Assembly: GCF_001705665.1 (NCBI RefSeq)
Contig: NZ_MDHA01000022.1
Location: 61,482-125,481 of the forward strand
Direction: 5' to 3'
Length of the DNA: 64,000 nucleotides
DNA from: Thioclava sp. SK-1
GTDB lineage: Bacteria; Pseudomonadota; Alphaproteobacteria; Rhodobacterales; Rhodobacteraceae
Part shown: positions 54,846-64,000 of the stretch, one piece after another
How the letters are laid out: each line of letters starts with the position of its first letter
Numbering within the stretch: the stretch's first letter is position 1
Translations under genes and position numbers: made by a program
Notes under the pieces: model-generated
What the model was told of the DNA's origin: nothing
Databases searched by the model: none
The model's input: only the letters and a program-made list of their open reading frames with translations

Positions 54846-56165
54846 CTATAACAGCGCCTTAATCGCCGCGATGAATTGATCTGGATAGGGCAGCGCAAGG
54901 ACAAGCCATGGACAGGCGATCAACAGCGCGATCCGCACCACATCCACCGCCACAAACGGCATAAGCCCACGAAAAATTACACGCAGCTCTACGTCACGCA
55001 CGACAGAGCGCAGGACAAAGGCATTCATCCCCACCGGCGGTGTGATATAGCTGATTTCGGTGATGACCACGACAAAAACGCCAAACCAGATCAGATCAAA
55101 CCCCTGCGCCGCAACGATGGGGTAAAACACCGGGACGGTCAGCATGATCATCGACAGCCCTTCCAACATACAGCCAAGGATCAGATAGATCACCAAAATA
55201 CAGGCGATCAGCGCCACTGGGCTGGTGCCGAATACTGACAACATGGATTGGATATCTGCTGTCATGCCCGACATATTCACATAGTTGGTAAAGGCCAGCG
55301 CACCAAACAAGATGAAGAACATCATCGCGGTTGTTTTGGTTGTATCATACAATACGTTCGCCATCCGCGCCCATGAAAACTTGCCCATCGCGATGGTCAG
55401 CATCAAGGCGCCAAAAGCCCCCATTCCAGCACTTTCCGTCGGCGTGAAGACACCTGTATAGATGCCACCCATCACAAAGACGAACAGCACGATGGCCCCG
55501 GCTGTACCACGCAGCGCCCCGAACCGCGCCCGCAAGGGCAGCTTTGGCTCCACCGGCAAATCCAGCCCCTGCATCCGCATCGAGATCCGCACGGCCACCG
55601 CATAAAGCACAACGCCTAAAATCCCCGGCACAATCCCCGCCAAGAACAGCTTGCCGATATCTTGCTGGGTCATGATGCCGTAAAATACCAAAATCACAGA
55701 CGGCGGGATCAAAATGCCCAAGGTTCCCCCTGCAGCAATCGCCGCTGTCGACAATTGATCGGGATAACCAAAGCGCCGCATCGACGGCAAAGAAATCCGC
55801 GTCATGGTCGCAGCCGTCGCCATGCTGGACCCGCACACAGAAGAAAACGCACCGCAGGCCACCACCGTGGCCATCGCCAGCCCCCCCTTGCGGTGACGCA
55901 GCCACGCATAGGCCGATCCATATAGCTCGGTCGCGATCCCTGATTGCACGACGAAATTGCCCATCATCAAGAACAGCGGCAGCACCGACAAAGAATAATT
56001 GCGACCGTTGTCAAAGAACACCGACCCCAGCAAAGAGAGCGCAGGCGTCCAGCCGATAATCGCCACAGTACCAAACAAGCCAATCCCGGCCAGTGCGAAG
56101 GCAATCGGCACACCGCATAGCAGCAGACCGATCAAAACGGCGACACCCACTTCCCAATGCTGCAT
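54846..56165 (-). CDS. dctM: TRAP transporter large permease (DctM)
   Basis: 439 residues, about 12 membrane helices, with the DctM signatures VCGSSMATAATMTRISLPSM and AAGGTLGILIPPSVILVFYG and the C-terminal ITPPVGMNAFVLRSV. Uses the sodium gradient to import a carboxylate delivered by DctP. It starts 3 bp after the dctQ stop. The substrate cannot be read from the sequence. Confidence 0.94.
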   Translation of the reverse strand: MQHWEVGVAVLIGLLLCGVPIAFALAGIGLFGTVAIIGWTPALSLLGSVFFDNGRNYSLSVLPLFLMMGNFVVQSGIATELYGSAYAWLRHRKGGLAMATVVACGAFSSVCGSSMATAATMTRISLPSMRRFGYPDQLSTAAIAAGGTLGILIPPSVILVFYGIMTQQDIGKLFLAGIVPGILGVVLYAVAVRISMRMQGLDLPVEPKLPLRARFGALRGTAGAIVLFVFVMGGIYTGVFTPTESAGMGAFGALMLTIAMGKFSWARMANVLYDTTKTTAMMFFILFGALAFTNYVNMSGMTADIQSMLSVFGTSPVALIACILVIYLILGCMLEGLSMIMLTVPVFYPIVAAQGFDLIWFGVFVVVITEISYITPPVGMNAFVLRSVVRDVELRVIFRGLMPFVAVDVVRIALLIACPWLVLALPYPDQFIAAIKALL

Positions 56166-56168
56166 CGC

Positions 56169-56693
56169 TTATTCGTCCCTTAGATGTATTACGGCGTGGC
56201 ACACCGTCAGCACCACACCCGCCGCGCAGCACAGCGCACATACATATCCCAAAGGTGCAATCGGCAAGCGCAGGCTATTGGTCGCGCCGCCATAGGATCC
56301 GATCTGCGCCGCGTAGACCCAGATCCGCCACGCGATCACTGCCAGCATCCCGGCCGAAAACAGCGCAATCAGCACCTGCCGGATCGGCTGCACCCAACAA
56401 GGAAACCGATGGACCAACAGATCCACTGTCACATGATCCCCATCTCCAGACACTGCGGGCAATCCCAAAAAAATTACCGCTGCCAGCAGCATCTCGGTTA
56501 GTTCAGTCGCGCCGATCAACGGCGCGTTGAACACATAGCGCCCGATAACATCAGTAACCGTCAAGCCCATCATCGCCAGCAACATCACACCGCATAGCAC
56601 GGCCAGGACCAGCCGCGCAGGCGAGCGTGGCACAGGCGGATGCTGCCCCGAAGACGGGTCCGTCTCCGGGGCGCGATCAAAGCTTTGGATCAC
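56169..56693 (-). CDS. dctQ: TRAP transporter small permease (DctQ)
   Basis: 174 residues with a soluble N-terminal tail of about 25 residues and four membrane helices (LVLAVLCGVMLLAMMGLTV, LTEMLLAAVIFLGLP and others), including the conserved DVIGRYVFNAPL segment. It overlaps dctP by ATGA and precedes dctM. Confidence 0.92.
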   Translation of the reverse strand: MIQSFDRAPETDPSSGQHPPVPRSPARLVLAVLCGVMLLAMMGLTVTDVIGRYVFNAPLIGATELTEMLLAAVIFLGLPAVSGDGDHVTVDLLVHRFPCWVQPIRQVLIALFSAGMLAVIAWRIWVYAAQIGSYGGATNSLRLPIAPLGYVCALCCAAGVVLTVCHAVIHLRDE

Positions 56694-57706
56694 TTGGACG
56701 CCTCAGCCGAAATCTCGGATTTCAGCATATTATAGGCGGCCTGGCCGTCGATTCCGGCCTCAGAGGCCTCTGCCAGTTTCGCATCCACCAGCGGCTGCAA
56801 CGCCTCGGTCCAGGCGGCGATTTGAGCGTCGCTCGCATCGGCGATAGCGATCTGACCCTCCATCGCGGCACGGCCGTCGCGGTCTGCCATGTCCCACATC
56901 TGCCCGGCTTGACGTGCCAAAGCTTCGCCCGTGACGCTGTCGATTTGGGCCTGAACTTCGGGCGACAGGCTGTCCCATTTCGCCTTGTTCATGACGATGT
57001 AAAATGAGGTGTTGAACAATCCACCGGGCACGTTGATCGCATCAGTCAATTGGTCGATCAGCTTGAAGAACGCCACCGATTCATATGGAAAGGTGATCCC
57101 GTCTGCGACGCCCTGGCTTAGCAGCTCATAGGATTTTGACGACGGGCCTTCCACCGGAACCGCCCCCAAGGCCGATACAACTTCATGCACGATCCCGCCG
57201 CCTACGCGGATCTTGCGGCCCTTTAGCGCATCAGCGCCCGAGACATCGCCGCCCTTCAAAAACACCTGCCCCGGACCGTGACCAAAGACGGCCAAGACTT
57301 TGACCTGATCATATTCACCCGCCGGCTTCAGCATCTTCTCCCATACCCGCCAATAAGCGACCGAGATATCTTCTGCGCTATCACCCAGAAATGGCAATTC
57401 GACCACATTCGTGGTCTTGAACCGGCCCGGGTTATACCCCTGAACACCAAAGGTGATATCCGCCACACCATTGACGGCAAAATCAAAATGCGCCTGTGGC
57501 GGGCCAAGCGGGGCCGGCAGCAACGTGGCGGTGACCTCGCCTTGGGTGGCATCAGAAATCGCTTCGGTCATCGGCACGATCAGCTGGGACACCAACGGAT
57601 GCGATGGCGGCAGCCAATTTGCCACCGTCAGATTGGTCTGCGCCAAAGCCGGACCGGCCATCGACAAGGCAATCGCAAAACTGGCGGCAAGAACGGGTTT
57701 GGTCAT
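56690..57706 (-). CDS. dctP: TRAP transporter substrate-binding protein (DctP)
   Basis: 338 residues from ATG 57706 (MTKPVLAASFAIALSMAGPA) with AAAGGA upstream and a Sec signal cleaved about residue 23 (ALAQ). The DctP fold includes LKGRKIRVGGGIVHEVVSAL and the carboxylate-binding Arg in that block, and SLSPEVQAQIDSV. First gene of dctPQM. The AT-rich gap above it separates it from the pheT terminator. Confidence 0.93.
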   Translation of the reverse strand: MTKPVLAASFAIALSMAGPALAQTNLTVANWLPPSHPLVSQLIVPMTEAISDATQGEVTATLLPAPLGPPQAHFDFAVNGVADITFGVQGYNPGRFKTTNVVELPFLGDSAEDISVAYWRVWEKMLKPAGEYDQVKVLAVFGHGPGQVFLKGGDVSGADALKGRKIRVGGGIVHEVVSALGAVPVEGPSSKSYELLSQGVADGITFPYESVAFFKLIDQLTDAINVPGGLFNTSFYIVMNKAKWDSLSPEVQAQIDSVTGEALARQAGQMWDMADRDGRAAMEGQIAIADASDAQIAAWTEALQPLVDAKLAEASEAGIDGQAAYNMLKSEISAEASK

Positions 57707-57873
57707 CGCAAGATCCTTTGTCGTGCTGCCCATAAGGGCGCTGATTTCGCCCGATATTAAGCAACAGATTTGCCAAAGGGAAAGCCCGGCGATGCCAGTT
57801 TCCCCCACTCACCGCTGTTTTTTTCATCGCACGTTCAGTTTTTCATCATCCGCTTTGCGATGCCAAATTGAAA

Positions 57874-57901
57874 ACGCCCCCGATCCGTGGATCAGGGGCG
57901 T
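57874..57901 (-). terminator. Terminator of pheT
   Basis: On the minus strand ACGCCCCTGATC pairs with GATCGGGGGCGT (one G-T pair) around a short loop, followed by TTTTC. It begins 28 bp after the pheT stop. Confidence 0.88.
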
Positions 57902-57928
57902 GTCATGTCGTAGATATTTCGGCCGCTA

Positions 57929-60337
57929 TCAGCTACGCAATGCGCCTTTCGTGGCCTTCGTGACCTTGTCGATGATCTTGGCACTAACCGCTTCAATATC
58001 TTTGTCGGTCAAGGTTTTGTCCGTAGGTTGCAGGCGCACGGTCAGGGCGATGGATTTCTTACCTTCACCCATCTGCTCTTCTGCTTTGGCTCCGGTGAAC
58101 TGATCAAACAGCTGCACGCATTCGATAAGCTGCTTATCAGCACCCATCGCCGCATTCACCGCCGTCAGCGCCTCGACATGGCGATCCACGACAAAGGCGA
58201 AATCGCGATCTACTGCCTGCAAGTCAGACGTGGTCAGGGCCGGACGTGTCGTGCCTTTGGCCTTCGGGAAGGGCACGTTTTCCACCCAAATGGTGAAACC
58301 AACCGCCGGACCTTTCACGCCAAGTTCGCGCAACACTTTCGGGTGAATCTCCCCAAATGCGCACAGCTTATTCGGCCCCAACGCCATCACACCTGAACGG
58401 CCAGGATGGAACCAGCCCGACACTTTGCGATTGATTTGGAACCGTGCCGGTGCGCCGATGGCCTGCAAGACAGCTTCGGCATCCGCCTTGGCATCGTAAA
58501 TATCTACCGGACGGCGCGAACCAAAGGGGTCGCGCGGCGAAGACTGCCCCACCAACAGACCTGCGGCCTGCAGGTGTTGTTCACCCGGTTCACCGCCTGA
58601 AAACGCCGGGCCAACCTCAAACAACGCCAGATCACCGAAACCGCGCGCCTGATTGCGACTGGCAGCCTGCAATAGGCCCGGCAGCAGATCAGGGCGCAGA
58701 TGCGTCATCTCAGAGCTGATCGGGTTTTGCAATCTCGTCGTATCCTCGCCGCCACCAAACAGCGTCGCGGATGGACCGTCGATAAAGCTGTAGGTGACGC
58801 ATTCATTATAACCCAAGGCCGCGATCGTGCGCCGCGCCATTTTTTCGCGTTGTTGCAATGGGGTCAAAATCGCACCGGGAACGCCCGTGTTTGCGCGTGG
58901 CAATGGCTGACCGACCAGTTTGGTCAAAGAGGCAATACGCGCCACCTCTTCGACCAAATCCGCCTCGCCCAGCACATCAGGGCGCCAGCTTGGCACATAG
59001 GCCTGATCGCCATCGAACACAAATCCCAGGCTTTCCAATGTCTTGCGTTGCTGATCTGCCGGGATATCCATCCCAACAAGGCTGATCACCCGCGCCGGGT
59101 CCAACGTATACGCCCGACGGACATCCGGCACAGCGCCGTCCATCACCACATGCGATACCTCGCCGCCACATAGGTCCAACACCATCTGCGTCGCCAGTTC
59201 CAGCCCATCCAGGGTAAAGGCCGGGTCGATCCCGCGTTCAAACCGATAGCGCGCGTCGGAATTGATTTTCAGCGCCCGGCCCGTGGCCGCAACCGTGATC
59301 GGATCCCAATAGGCCGATTCCAAGAACACATCGACCGTATCGCTTTGCGCGCCAGAAGCGGCACCACCCATCACACCGGCCAGGCTTTCGACGCCATTGT
59401 CATCTGCAATGACCATCATGCCATCGCGCAAAATGTAGGTTTTCTCATCCAGCGCCGCGAAACTTTCTCCACCTTTGGCCGGTTCAATCCGCAACCCACC
59501 TGCAACCTTGGCCGCATCGAACACATGCAGCGGACGGTTCAAATCAAAGGTGAAATAGTTTGTAATATCCACCAGTGCCGAAATCGGACGCAGGCCGATT
59601 GCCTCCAGCCGTTTTTTCAACCACGCAGGGCTTTCACCGTTTTTCACACCGCGAATGACGCGGCCTGCAAAGATCGGGCAGCCTTTTTCCTTCAACTCCG
59701 GATCGATTGTCACGGAAATTGGGCTGTCGAAGGTTCCGGCCACAGGGGTCACCTGCAACGGCTTCAATGTTCCCAGACCGCGCGCGGCCAGATCACGCGC
59801 AACGCCGCGCACGCCCAACGCATCAGGACGGTTCGGCGTGATTGCAATTTCGATCACCGGATCAACAGCCTCGGGACGGTTGATCGCCAACCAATCGGTG
59901 AATTTTTGGCCAACCTCACCCGAGGGCAGCTCAATAATACCGTTGTGTTCTTCGGAAAGCTCCAGCTCCCGCTCGGATGCCATCATGCCATGGCTTTCGA
60001 CGCCACGAATTTTGCCCACAGACAGGGTCGTATCAATGCCGGGCACATAATCACCGGGTTTGCACAGAACAACGGTGATCCCTTCACGCGCATTAGGGGC
60101 GCCGCAGACGATCTGCTTTTCGCCCTCATCCGATATCACGCGGCACACGCGCAAACGGTCGGCGTCTGGATGCTGCTCTGCATGCACCACTTTCGCGATG
60201 GTAAAGCGTGCCAATTTAGAGGCCGGGTCGATAACTTCTTCGACCTCCAATCCCAAATCGGTCAGGGCGTAAAGGATCTCATCGAGGCTCGCCTCGGTGT
60301 CCAGATGTTGCTTTAGCCAGCTCAGCGTGAATTTCAT
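57929..60337 (-). CDS. pheT: Phenylalanyl-tRNA synthetase beta subunit
   Basis: 802 residues: the N-terminal tRNA-binding (EMAPII-like) domain about 40-150, B3/B4 with the editing site, B5 (repeat DNA-binding-like fold near residue 400), a catalytic-like core (LRPDLLPGLLQAASRNQARG) and the C-terminal ferredoxin-like anticodon-binding domain (DRDFAFVVDRHVEALTAV). AAGGGTGA precedes the ATG. It forms the alpha2beta2 enzyme with PheS, whose gene lies 1.2 kb away on the other strand rather than directly upstream. Confidence 0.97.
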   Translation of the reverse strand: MKFTLSWLKQHLDTEASLDEILYALTDLGLEVEEVIDPASKLARFTIAKVVHAEQHPDADRLRVCRVISDEGEKQIVCGAPNAREGITVVLCKPGDYVPGIDTTLSVGKIRGVESHGMMASERELELSEEHNGIIELPSGEVGQKFTDWLAINRPEAVDPVIEIAITPNRPDALGVRGVARDLAARGLGTLKPLQVTPVAGTFDSPISVTIDPELKEKGCPIFAGRVIRGVKNGESPAWLKKRLEAIGLRPISALVDITNYFTFDLNRPLHVFDAAKVAGGLRIEPAKGGESFAALDEKTYILRDGMMVIADDNGVESLAGVMGGAASGAQSDTVDVFLESAYWDPITVAATGRALKINSDARYRFERGIDPAFTLDGLELATQMVLDLCGGEVSHVVMDGAVPDVRRAYTLDPARVISLVGMDIPADQQRKTLESLGFVFDGDQAYVPSWRPDVLGEADLVEEVARIASLTKLVGQPLPRANTGVPGAILTPLQQREKMARRTIAALGYNECVTYSFIDGPSATLFGGGEDTTRLQNPISSEMTHLRPDLLPGLLQAASRNQARGFGDLALFEVGPAFSGGEPGEQHLQAAGLLVGQSSPRDPFGSRRPVDIYDAKADAEAVLQAIGAPARFQINRKVSGWFHPGRSGVMALGPNKLCAFGEIHPKVLRELGVKGPAVGFTIWVENVPFPKAKGTTRPALTTSDLQAVDRDFAFVVDRHVEALTAVNAAMGADKQLIECVQLFDQFTGAKAEEQMGEGKKSIALTVRLQPTDKTLTDKDIEAVSAKIIDKVTKATKGALRS

Positions 60338-60411
60338 GGGTCACCCTTCGTCTCGGGCCCGGATGGGCATGCGGCCCTGTCCTAGCCGATCACGACGGAA
60401 GGGAAAAGGGT

Positions 60412-60696
60412 CTAGTCGGTCTGCTTTTGCGCAACATCGCCCACATCGCCCATCGACACCAACCGAATTTCGCGGATCAGGCGGATCGTTGGCTTAAAGG
60501 CGAATAAGATCGAACCGATCAAAAACAGCCATGTGCCCGGGGTCATCCAACTGTCTGAGAAGAACATCACAGAGCCAATCACGAAACACAGCGCTGCGCC
60601 AAAATCGACAGCCGTGTAAAGCAATTCATAGGCCGCATAGATCCGGCGTTTTCGCGGTGAGCCATGCTGTTGATCATAATGAAAGAGCTGTTGCAT
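60412..60696 (-). CDS. YrhK-like small membrane protein
   Basis: 94 residues from ATG 60696 (MQQLFHYDQQHGSPRKRRIY). It has two membrane helices with the YrhK-domain pattern YELLYTAVDFGAALCFVIGSVMFF and TPGTWLFLIGSILFAFKPTIRLIRE. Function unknown. It lies 74 bp upstream of pheT in the same direction. The start was chosen because the longer frame runs through sequence lacking a ribosome binding site. Confidence 0.78.
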   Translation of the reverse strand: MQQLFHYDQQHGSPRKRRIYAAYELLYTAVDFGAALCFVIGSVMFFSDSWMTPGTWLFLIGSILFAFKPTIRLIREIRLVSMGDVGDVAQKQTD

Positions 60697-60815
60697 AAAA
60701 CACAAACCTTTGAGTGTCGGTGGGGTAAGGCGCCCGGCAATCGGATGCGCTGGCGCGACATGCAAAACGGGGCCAAACGGCCCCGCAATGTCACGATTAA
60801 GACGGTGTCACGCGA

Positions 60816-61307
60816 TCAATGCGCCTGATCTTCTTCGGTCTGCGCCAAGCGGACAAGACCACGAAACAGCATAAAGCAGATGATGCAGACGATCTCTAGG
60901 AACAGCAGGTCCGTCATGGCGAAATGCGCCCCAACGGCGGCCATCAGCAAACCGAAAAGCAAATGCACGATGCCGATCCCCGCCCACAACTGCGTAATTT
61001 TCAGGCCAATGTCGTAATTGCGGGCATGTGCGGGTTGGAAATGCTCTGCCCAAATTGCGGCCAAACCGATGCAAATACCGATAGCAAAGGCCACATATTG
61101 CGCAAAAATACCGCCGGTCACACCGATAAATAGCAAAAACGCTAATATAAAAATGCCCGCAAACGCACCAATTCCAAGCCGCGTGATGGCCGCAACATAG
61201 CCTTCATGACGATCGCTCGGCTCTCCTTGCGCCCATGCCAGCAGGACGGAGCCAAAACTAAGCCCCGCACCAACGATCACCAGAAAAATCAGGGCCACCC
61301 AAGACAT
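60816..61307 (-). CDS. Membrane protein of unknown function, four to five helices
   Basis: 163 residues with AGGAGG five bases before the ATG. Hydrophobic segments are at about 3-25, 43-65, 66-88, 105-125 and 130-150 (FLVIVGAGLSFGSVLLAWAQ, IGAFAGIFILAFLLFIGVTG, GIVHLLFGLLMAAVGAHF). I do not recognise the family. It is part of the minus-strand unit with the YrhK-like gene and pheT, and is divergent from pheS. Confidence 0.8.
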   Translation of the reverse strand: MSWVALIFLVIVGAGLSFGSVLLAWAQGEPSDRHEGYVAAITRLGIGAFAGIFILAFLLFIGVTGGIFAQYVAFAIGICIGLAAIWAEHFQPAHARNYDIGLKITQLWAGIGIVHLLFGLLMAAVGAHFAMTDLLFLEIVCIICFMLFRGLVRLAQTEEDQAH

Positions 61308-61519
61308 GCACTTCCTCCTAAATTCGGTCTGTTCAAAGATTCGACGTTACTATGACATAGCGCGGCTTATCCGTCATGACACGATAGCTGGCGGTTTCTT
61401 GATAAATACCGTGTTAAACTGGCGCATATCCGCCCGGTTCAGACACAGATTTCGGGCCTGATCGCTTGTCTTTTGATCTGCGACTGGGTAGCAACATGCC
61501 CGAACCGAAGGAGATGCCG

Positions 61520-62602
61520 ATGGACGTTCTGGACCAGCTCAAGGACAAATATCTGGGTGGCGTAGATGCCGCCGCTGACGAAGCTGCACTGGAGGAAATC
61601 CGGCTGGCCGCTTTGGGCAAGAAAGGCGAAATAAGCCTGAAAATGCGTGAGCTGGGCAAAATGAGCCCGGAAGAAAAACAGACATTTGGCAAAGCGCTGA
61701 ACGAACTGAAGACACAGATTGACACCGCATTGCGCGTCAAGAAACAAGCCTTGGCCGATGCGGCGTTGGAGCTACGGCTGAAAGACGAATGGTTGGATGT
61801 CACCTTGCCGGGGCGGCCGCGCCGGTCGGGCACGATCCATCCCGTCAGCCAGGTGACCGAAGAAGTGATCGCGATTTTCGCTGATATGGGCTTCAGTGTG
61901 GGCGAAGGCCCACAGGTGGAAGACGATTGGCACAATTTCGATGCGCTGAACATCGCACCAGAACACCCTGCCCGGCAAGAACATGATACGTTCTTCATGC
62001 ATCGTGATGCATCAGACGACCGTCCACCCCATGTGCTGCGCACCCATACCAGCCCTGTGCAGATCCGCGCGATGTTGGAACATGGCGCGCCAATCCGCGT
62101 CATTGCTCCGGGGCGGGTCTACCGCATGGATATGGATATGACCCATGCGCCGATGTTCCATCAGGTCGAAGCGATGGCGATTGGCAAAGATATTTCGATG
62201 GCGAACCTGAAATGGGTTCTGGAAGAATTCTGCAAGGCCTTCTTTGAAGTTGATGATGTGGAGCTGCGCTTTCGTGCCTCGCATTTCCCGTTCACCGAAC
62301 CATCGGCCGAAGTCGACATCCGTTGCTCATGGGAAGGCAAACAGCTGAAAGTGGGCGAAGGCGATTCCTGGATGGAGATCCTTGGCTCTGGCATGATGCA
62401 TCCCAAAGTGTTGGAAGCCGGTGGCATTGACCCCAAAGAATGGCAGGGCTTTGCCTTTGGGATCGGCATCGACCGTCTGGCGATGTTGAAATATGGCATC
62501 CCTGATTTGCGCGCCTTCTTCGACAGCGATCTACGCTGGCTGAAACATTACGGGTTCCAGCCGCAAGATATGCCGACAATCGCAGGTGGCCTTAGCCGCT
62601 AA
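61520..62602 (+). CDS. pheS: Phenylalanyl-tRNA synthetase alpha subunit
   Basis: 360 residues from ATG 61520 ([14 protein letters not shown]) with AAGGAG upstream. N-terminal coiled coil (about 1-85), then a class II catalytic domain: motif 1 region [19 protein letters not shown], motif 2 [18 protein letters not shown] and motif 3 [17 protein letters not shown]. Charges tRNA-Phe with PheT. It is transcribed away from pheT. Paired hairpins follow the gene. Confidence 0.97.
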   Translation: MDVLDQLKDKYLGGVDAAADEAALEEIRLAALGKKGEISLKMRELGKMSPEEKQTFGKALNELKTQIDTALRVKKQALADAALELRLKDEWLDVTLPGRPRRSGTIHPVSQVTEEVIAIFADMGFSVGEGPQVEDDWHNFDALNIAPEHPARQEHDTFFMHRDASDDRPPHVLRTHTSPVQIRAMLEHGAPIRVIAPGRVYRMDMDMTHAPMFHQVEAMAIGKDISMANLKWVLEEFCKAFFEVDDVELRFRASHFPFTEPSAEVDIRCSWEGKQLKVGEGDSWMEILGSGMMHPKVLEAGGIDPKEWQGFAFGIGIDRLAMLKYGIPDLRAFFDSDLRWLKHYGFQPQDMPTIAGGLSR

Positions 62603-62613
62603 AATCCAATCCG

Positions 62614-62670
62614 CCGATTACCCCCTGATGCGTTTGGGGGCAATCGGTCACGCCATCTTGGTGCAAGATG
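62614..62670. terminator. Hairpin pair between pheS and the convergent oxidoreductase gene
   Basis: The first stem is CCGATT-A-CCCCC (62614-62625) against GGGGG-C-AATCGG (62636-62647). The second is CATCTTG (62654-62660) against CAAGATG (62664-62670). There is no T-run, but the location between two convergent stop codons suggests transcription termination or insulation. Confidence 0.45.
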
Positions 62671-62685
62671 CAATGATCTGGGGTC

Positions 62686-63729
62686 TTACAGGCCTGCCTC
62701 GGCATAGGAAATCCCCAGCACATCCACAACCTGATCCACGACCTGGATCAGATCCAATGTCTGCGCCAAAGGCCGCTTGGGCGTCTGTGTCTTGCCTGCG
62801 GAAATACAACGGGCAACCTCGGCGGCCTCATAATACAGCCCTTCAAAATGCCGACCCACAGGTTCATCCCATGTCAGCGCCTGCGTGCCATCCGCACTGC
62901 TCAGGGTGAAAGGTCCGGGCAGATTAAACTCGGACCCAAATCGCAGCGTGGCCTGCGTCCCAACAATAACGGCATTGGTTGGGGTGATACCATATAAAGT
63001 GGTCGACAGCGTGGCCTGATGGCCAAAAGCATCCGCCATGATCAGCGAAAGCTGGCCATGCACGCCGCTTTTGTCCATTTGGCGCATCCCCACCATCTGC
63101 GCGGGAATGCCCATCAGCCGGGTGATCAGCGACAAAGGATAGGTGCCCAAATCCAACAATGGCCCGCCGGCCAGTTTTGGATCAAATATCCGGTGATCAC
63201 GGGTGAAATACTCGCCGTAATCCGTGTGAATCGACATGATCTCGCCCAAACAGCCTGCCGCGATAATCTGATCAAGCACATCAAATTTCGGCAAGAAATA
63301 GGTCCAAAGCGCCTCTGCCAGAAATAGGCCCTTGTCCTGTGCCAGCTTGGCCATTTTTGCCGCCTGCGCATGGGTCATTGCCATTGGCTTCTCCACCAAG
63401 ACATTCTTCCCCGCCCGCAATGCCAGCATGACATGTTCGTAATGCATGTTATGCGGGGTGGCGACATAAATCACATCCAGATCAGGATCCGCCACAAGCG
63501 CATCATAGGATCCATAGGCCGTGCCAATGTCCCATTTCTGGGCAAAGGCACGGGCCTTTGCGTCGCTGCGTGAACCGACCGCGGCAAAGACCTGACAGGT
63601 ATGAGCGCGGGTTGAGGCAATGAATTGCTCGGCAATCCAGCCAGACCCAAGAACACCCCATCTCAACGCAGGGGCCTGCATCGGATCGGCAATGCGAACA
63701 TCAGGCAATTTGGTTGGAAAATCAAACAT
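62686..63729 (-). CDS. Gfo/Idh/MocA-family oxidoreductase
   Basis: 347 residues from ATG 63729 (MFDFPTKLPDVR), with AAAGGAA at correct spacing. N-terminal Rossmann domain (GVLGSGWIAEQF, VAAVGSRS-like FAAVGSRSDAKA) with the family EKP motif (LVEKPMAMTHAQA), then a C-terminal beta-sheet domain (GGPLLDLGTYPLSLI). It is an NAD(P)-dependent sugar or inositol dehydrogenase of unknown substrate. It lies 115 bp downstream of iolB in the same direction, so a role beside inositol catabolism is possible. Confidence 0.88.
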   Translation of the reverse strand: MFDFPTKLPDVRIADPMQAPALRWGVLGSGWIAEQFIASTRAHTCQVFAAVGSRSDAKARAFAQKWDIGTAYGSYDALVADPDLDVIYVATPHNMHYEHVMLALRAGKNVLVEKPMAMTHAQAAKMAKLAQDKGLFLAEALWTYFLPKFDVLDQIIAAGCLGEIMSIHTDYGEYFTRDHRIFDPKLAGGPLLDLGTYPLSLITRLMGIPAQMVGMRQMDKSGVHGQLSLIMADAFGHQATLSTTLYGITPTNAVIVGTQATLRFGSEFNLPGPFTLSSADGTQALTWDEPVGRHFEGLYYEAAEVARCISAGKTQTPKRPLAQTLDLIQVVDQVVDVLGISYAEAGL

Positions 63730-63844
63730 GACCGTTCCTTTCATATTTAGCTCACCCATGATTGGGTCAGTCGCAAAATGGGCCGCCATTTTACGCGCGT
63801 TGGCGCTGCCAAACCCCGCCACCGGCCGCCCCAATCACACTTCT

Positions 63845-64000
63845 TCACATGAGGTGTTTGACTTCTGGTGCGGGTTGGAATTTCCAGTTTCTGCGTGGTC
63901 CTGCCATGACGTTTAGGTAATACATCTCAAAGCCATGTGGTGCACCGCAGGGGTGGTGTCCGCGCGGGACGCAGACGACATCGCCATCGGCGACGGCCAT
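63845..64000 (-). CDS. iolB: 5-deoxy-glucuronate isomerase, C-terminal end only
   Basis: The minus-strand frame is open at the window edge and ends at TGA 63845. The 51 visible codons read DGDVVCVPRGHHPCGAPHG and then the IolB signature FEMYYLNVMAGPRRNWKF, close to the normal C terminus. IolB acts in myo-inositol breakdown. The 5' part lies beyond the window, so the gene may be complete there. Confidence 0.88.
   Translation of the reverse strand: MAVADGDVVCVPRGHHPCGAPHGFEMYYLNVMAGPRRNWKFQPAPEVKHLM

Noticed and set aside
59345..60316. 323-residue plus-strand open frame inside pheT
   Set aside because: Antisense shadow of a well-conserved synthetase.

Overview
The window reads as chromosome of an alphaproteobacterium, most likely a marine member of the Rhodobacterales (Roseobacter group). 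This is inferred from a MipZ division ATPase, a cysteine-free ribosomal protein L31, a TrmD with a KSHG-rich N-terminal extension, a Rhizobium-type rhamnose operon, abundant TRAP and TctCBA carboxylate transporters, and moderately high GC with few A/T-ending codons. No phage, CRISPR array or rRNA operon was seen. One tRNA gene (Ser, anticodon TGA) is present.

Layout. 1-2778 is the 3' part of carB. 2779-4316 is a gene-poor strip holding two decayed insertion sequences (IS3 type and IS256 type), ending at tRNA-Ser. 4634-8753 (minus) encodes a three-subunit molybdenum hydroxylase: triheme cytochrome c, Mo-binding subunit and [2Fe-2S] subunit. 8878-16313 (minus) is a sugar-acid island: TctC-TctB-TctA uptake, an enolase-superfamily dehydratase, an L-2-keto-3-deoxyarabonate dehydratase-like enzyme, a GntR regulator, a PdxA-like dehydrogenase, and a wrecked alpha-ketoglutaric semialdehyde dehydrogenase. 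16476-28434 is a complete L-rhamnose regulon. rhaI and a bifunctional rhaD lie on the minus strand. They diverge from rhaR-rhaSTPQ-rhaM-rhaK-lldD across a repeat-rich operator. The genes predict rhamnose import, mutarotation, isomerisation, phosphorylation, aldol cleavage, oxidation of lactaldehyde to L-lactate and then of L-lactate to pyruvate.

28436-31761 holds a YgiB/YgiC-like pair and a TPR-sulfotransferase. 31891-38103 is a seven-function, six-gene Mrp (Mnh/Pha) cation/proton antiporter operon with fused A and B. Diverging from it is an osmoregulated periplasmic glucan operon, opgG-(79-aa ORF)-opgH-opgC (38598-43472); both fit osmotic and salt adaptation. A LysR/azoreductase divergent pair and mipZ follow.

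46180-51884 (minus) is a housekeeping block: ffh, GNAT, aroQ, rpsP, bluB, rimM, trmD, rplS, rpmE. It has a strong promoter and a hairpin-rich leader in front of ffh. Upstream of it sits a 53-residue basic protein gene with a good ribosome binding site and its own terminator. 52629-57706 has a CoA-transferase, an ExoD-like membrane protein and a DctPQM TRAP transporter. 57929-62602 contains pheT and pheS, unusually on opposite strands and separated by two small membrane protein genes. The end has a Gfo/Idh/MocA oxidoreductase and the 3' end of iolB.

I found no convincing undescribed multi-gene system. The points most worth following are the small basic gene at 52151-52312, the extra ORF between opgG and opgH, the ffh leader, the rhamnose operator array, the GntR operator, the decayed sugar-acid pathway and the divergent pheS/pheT arrangement.
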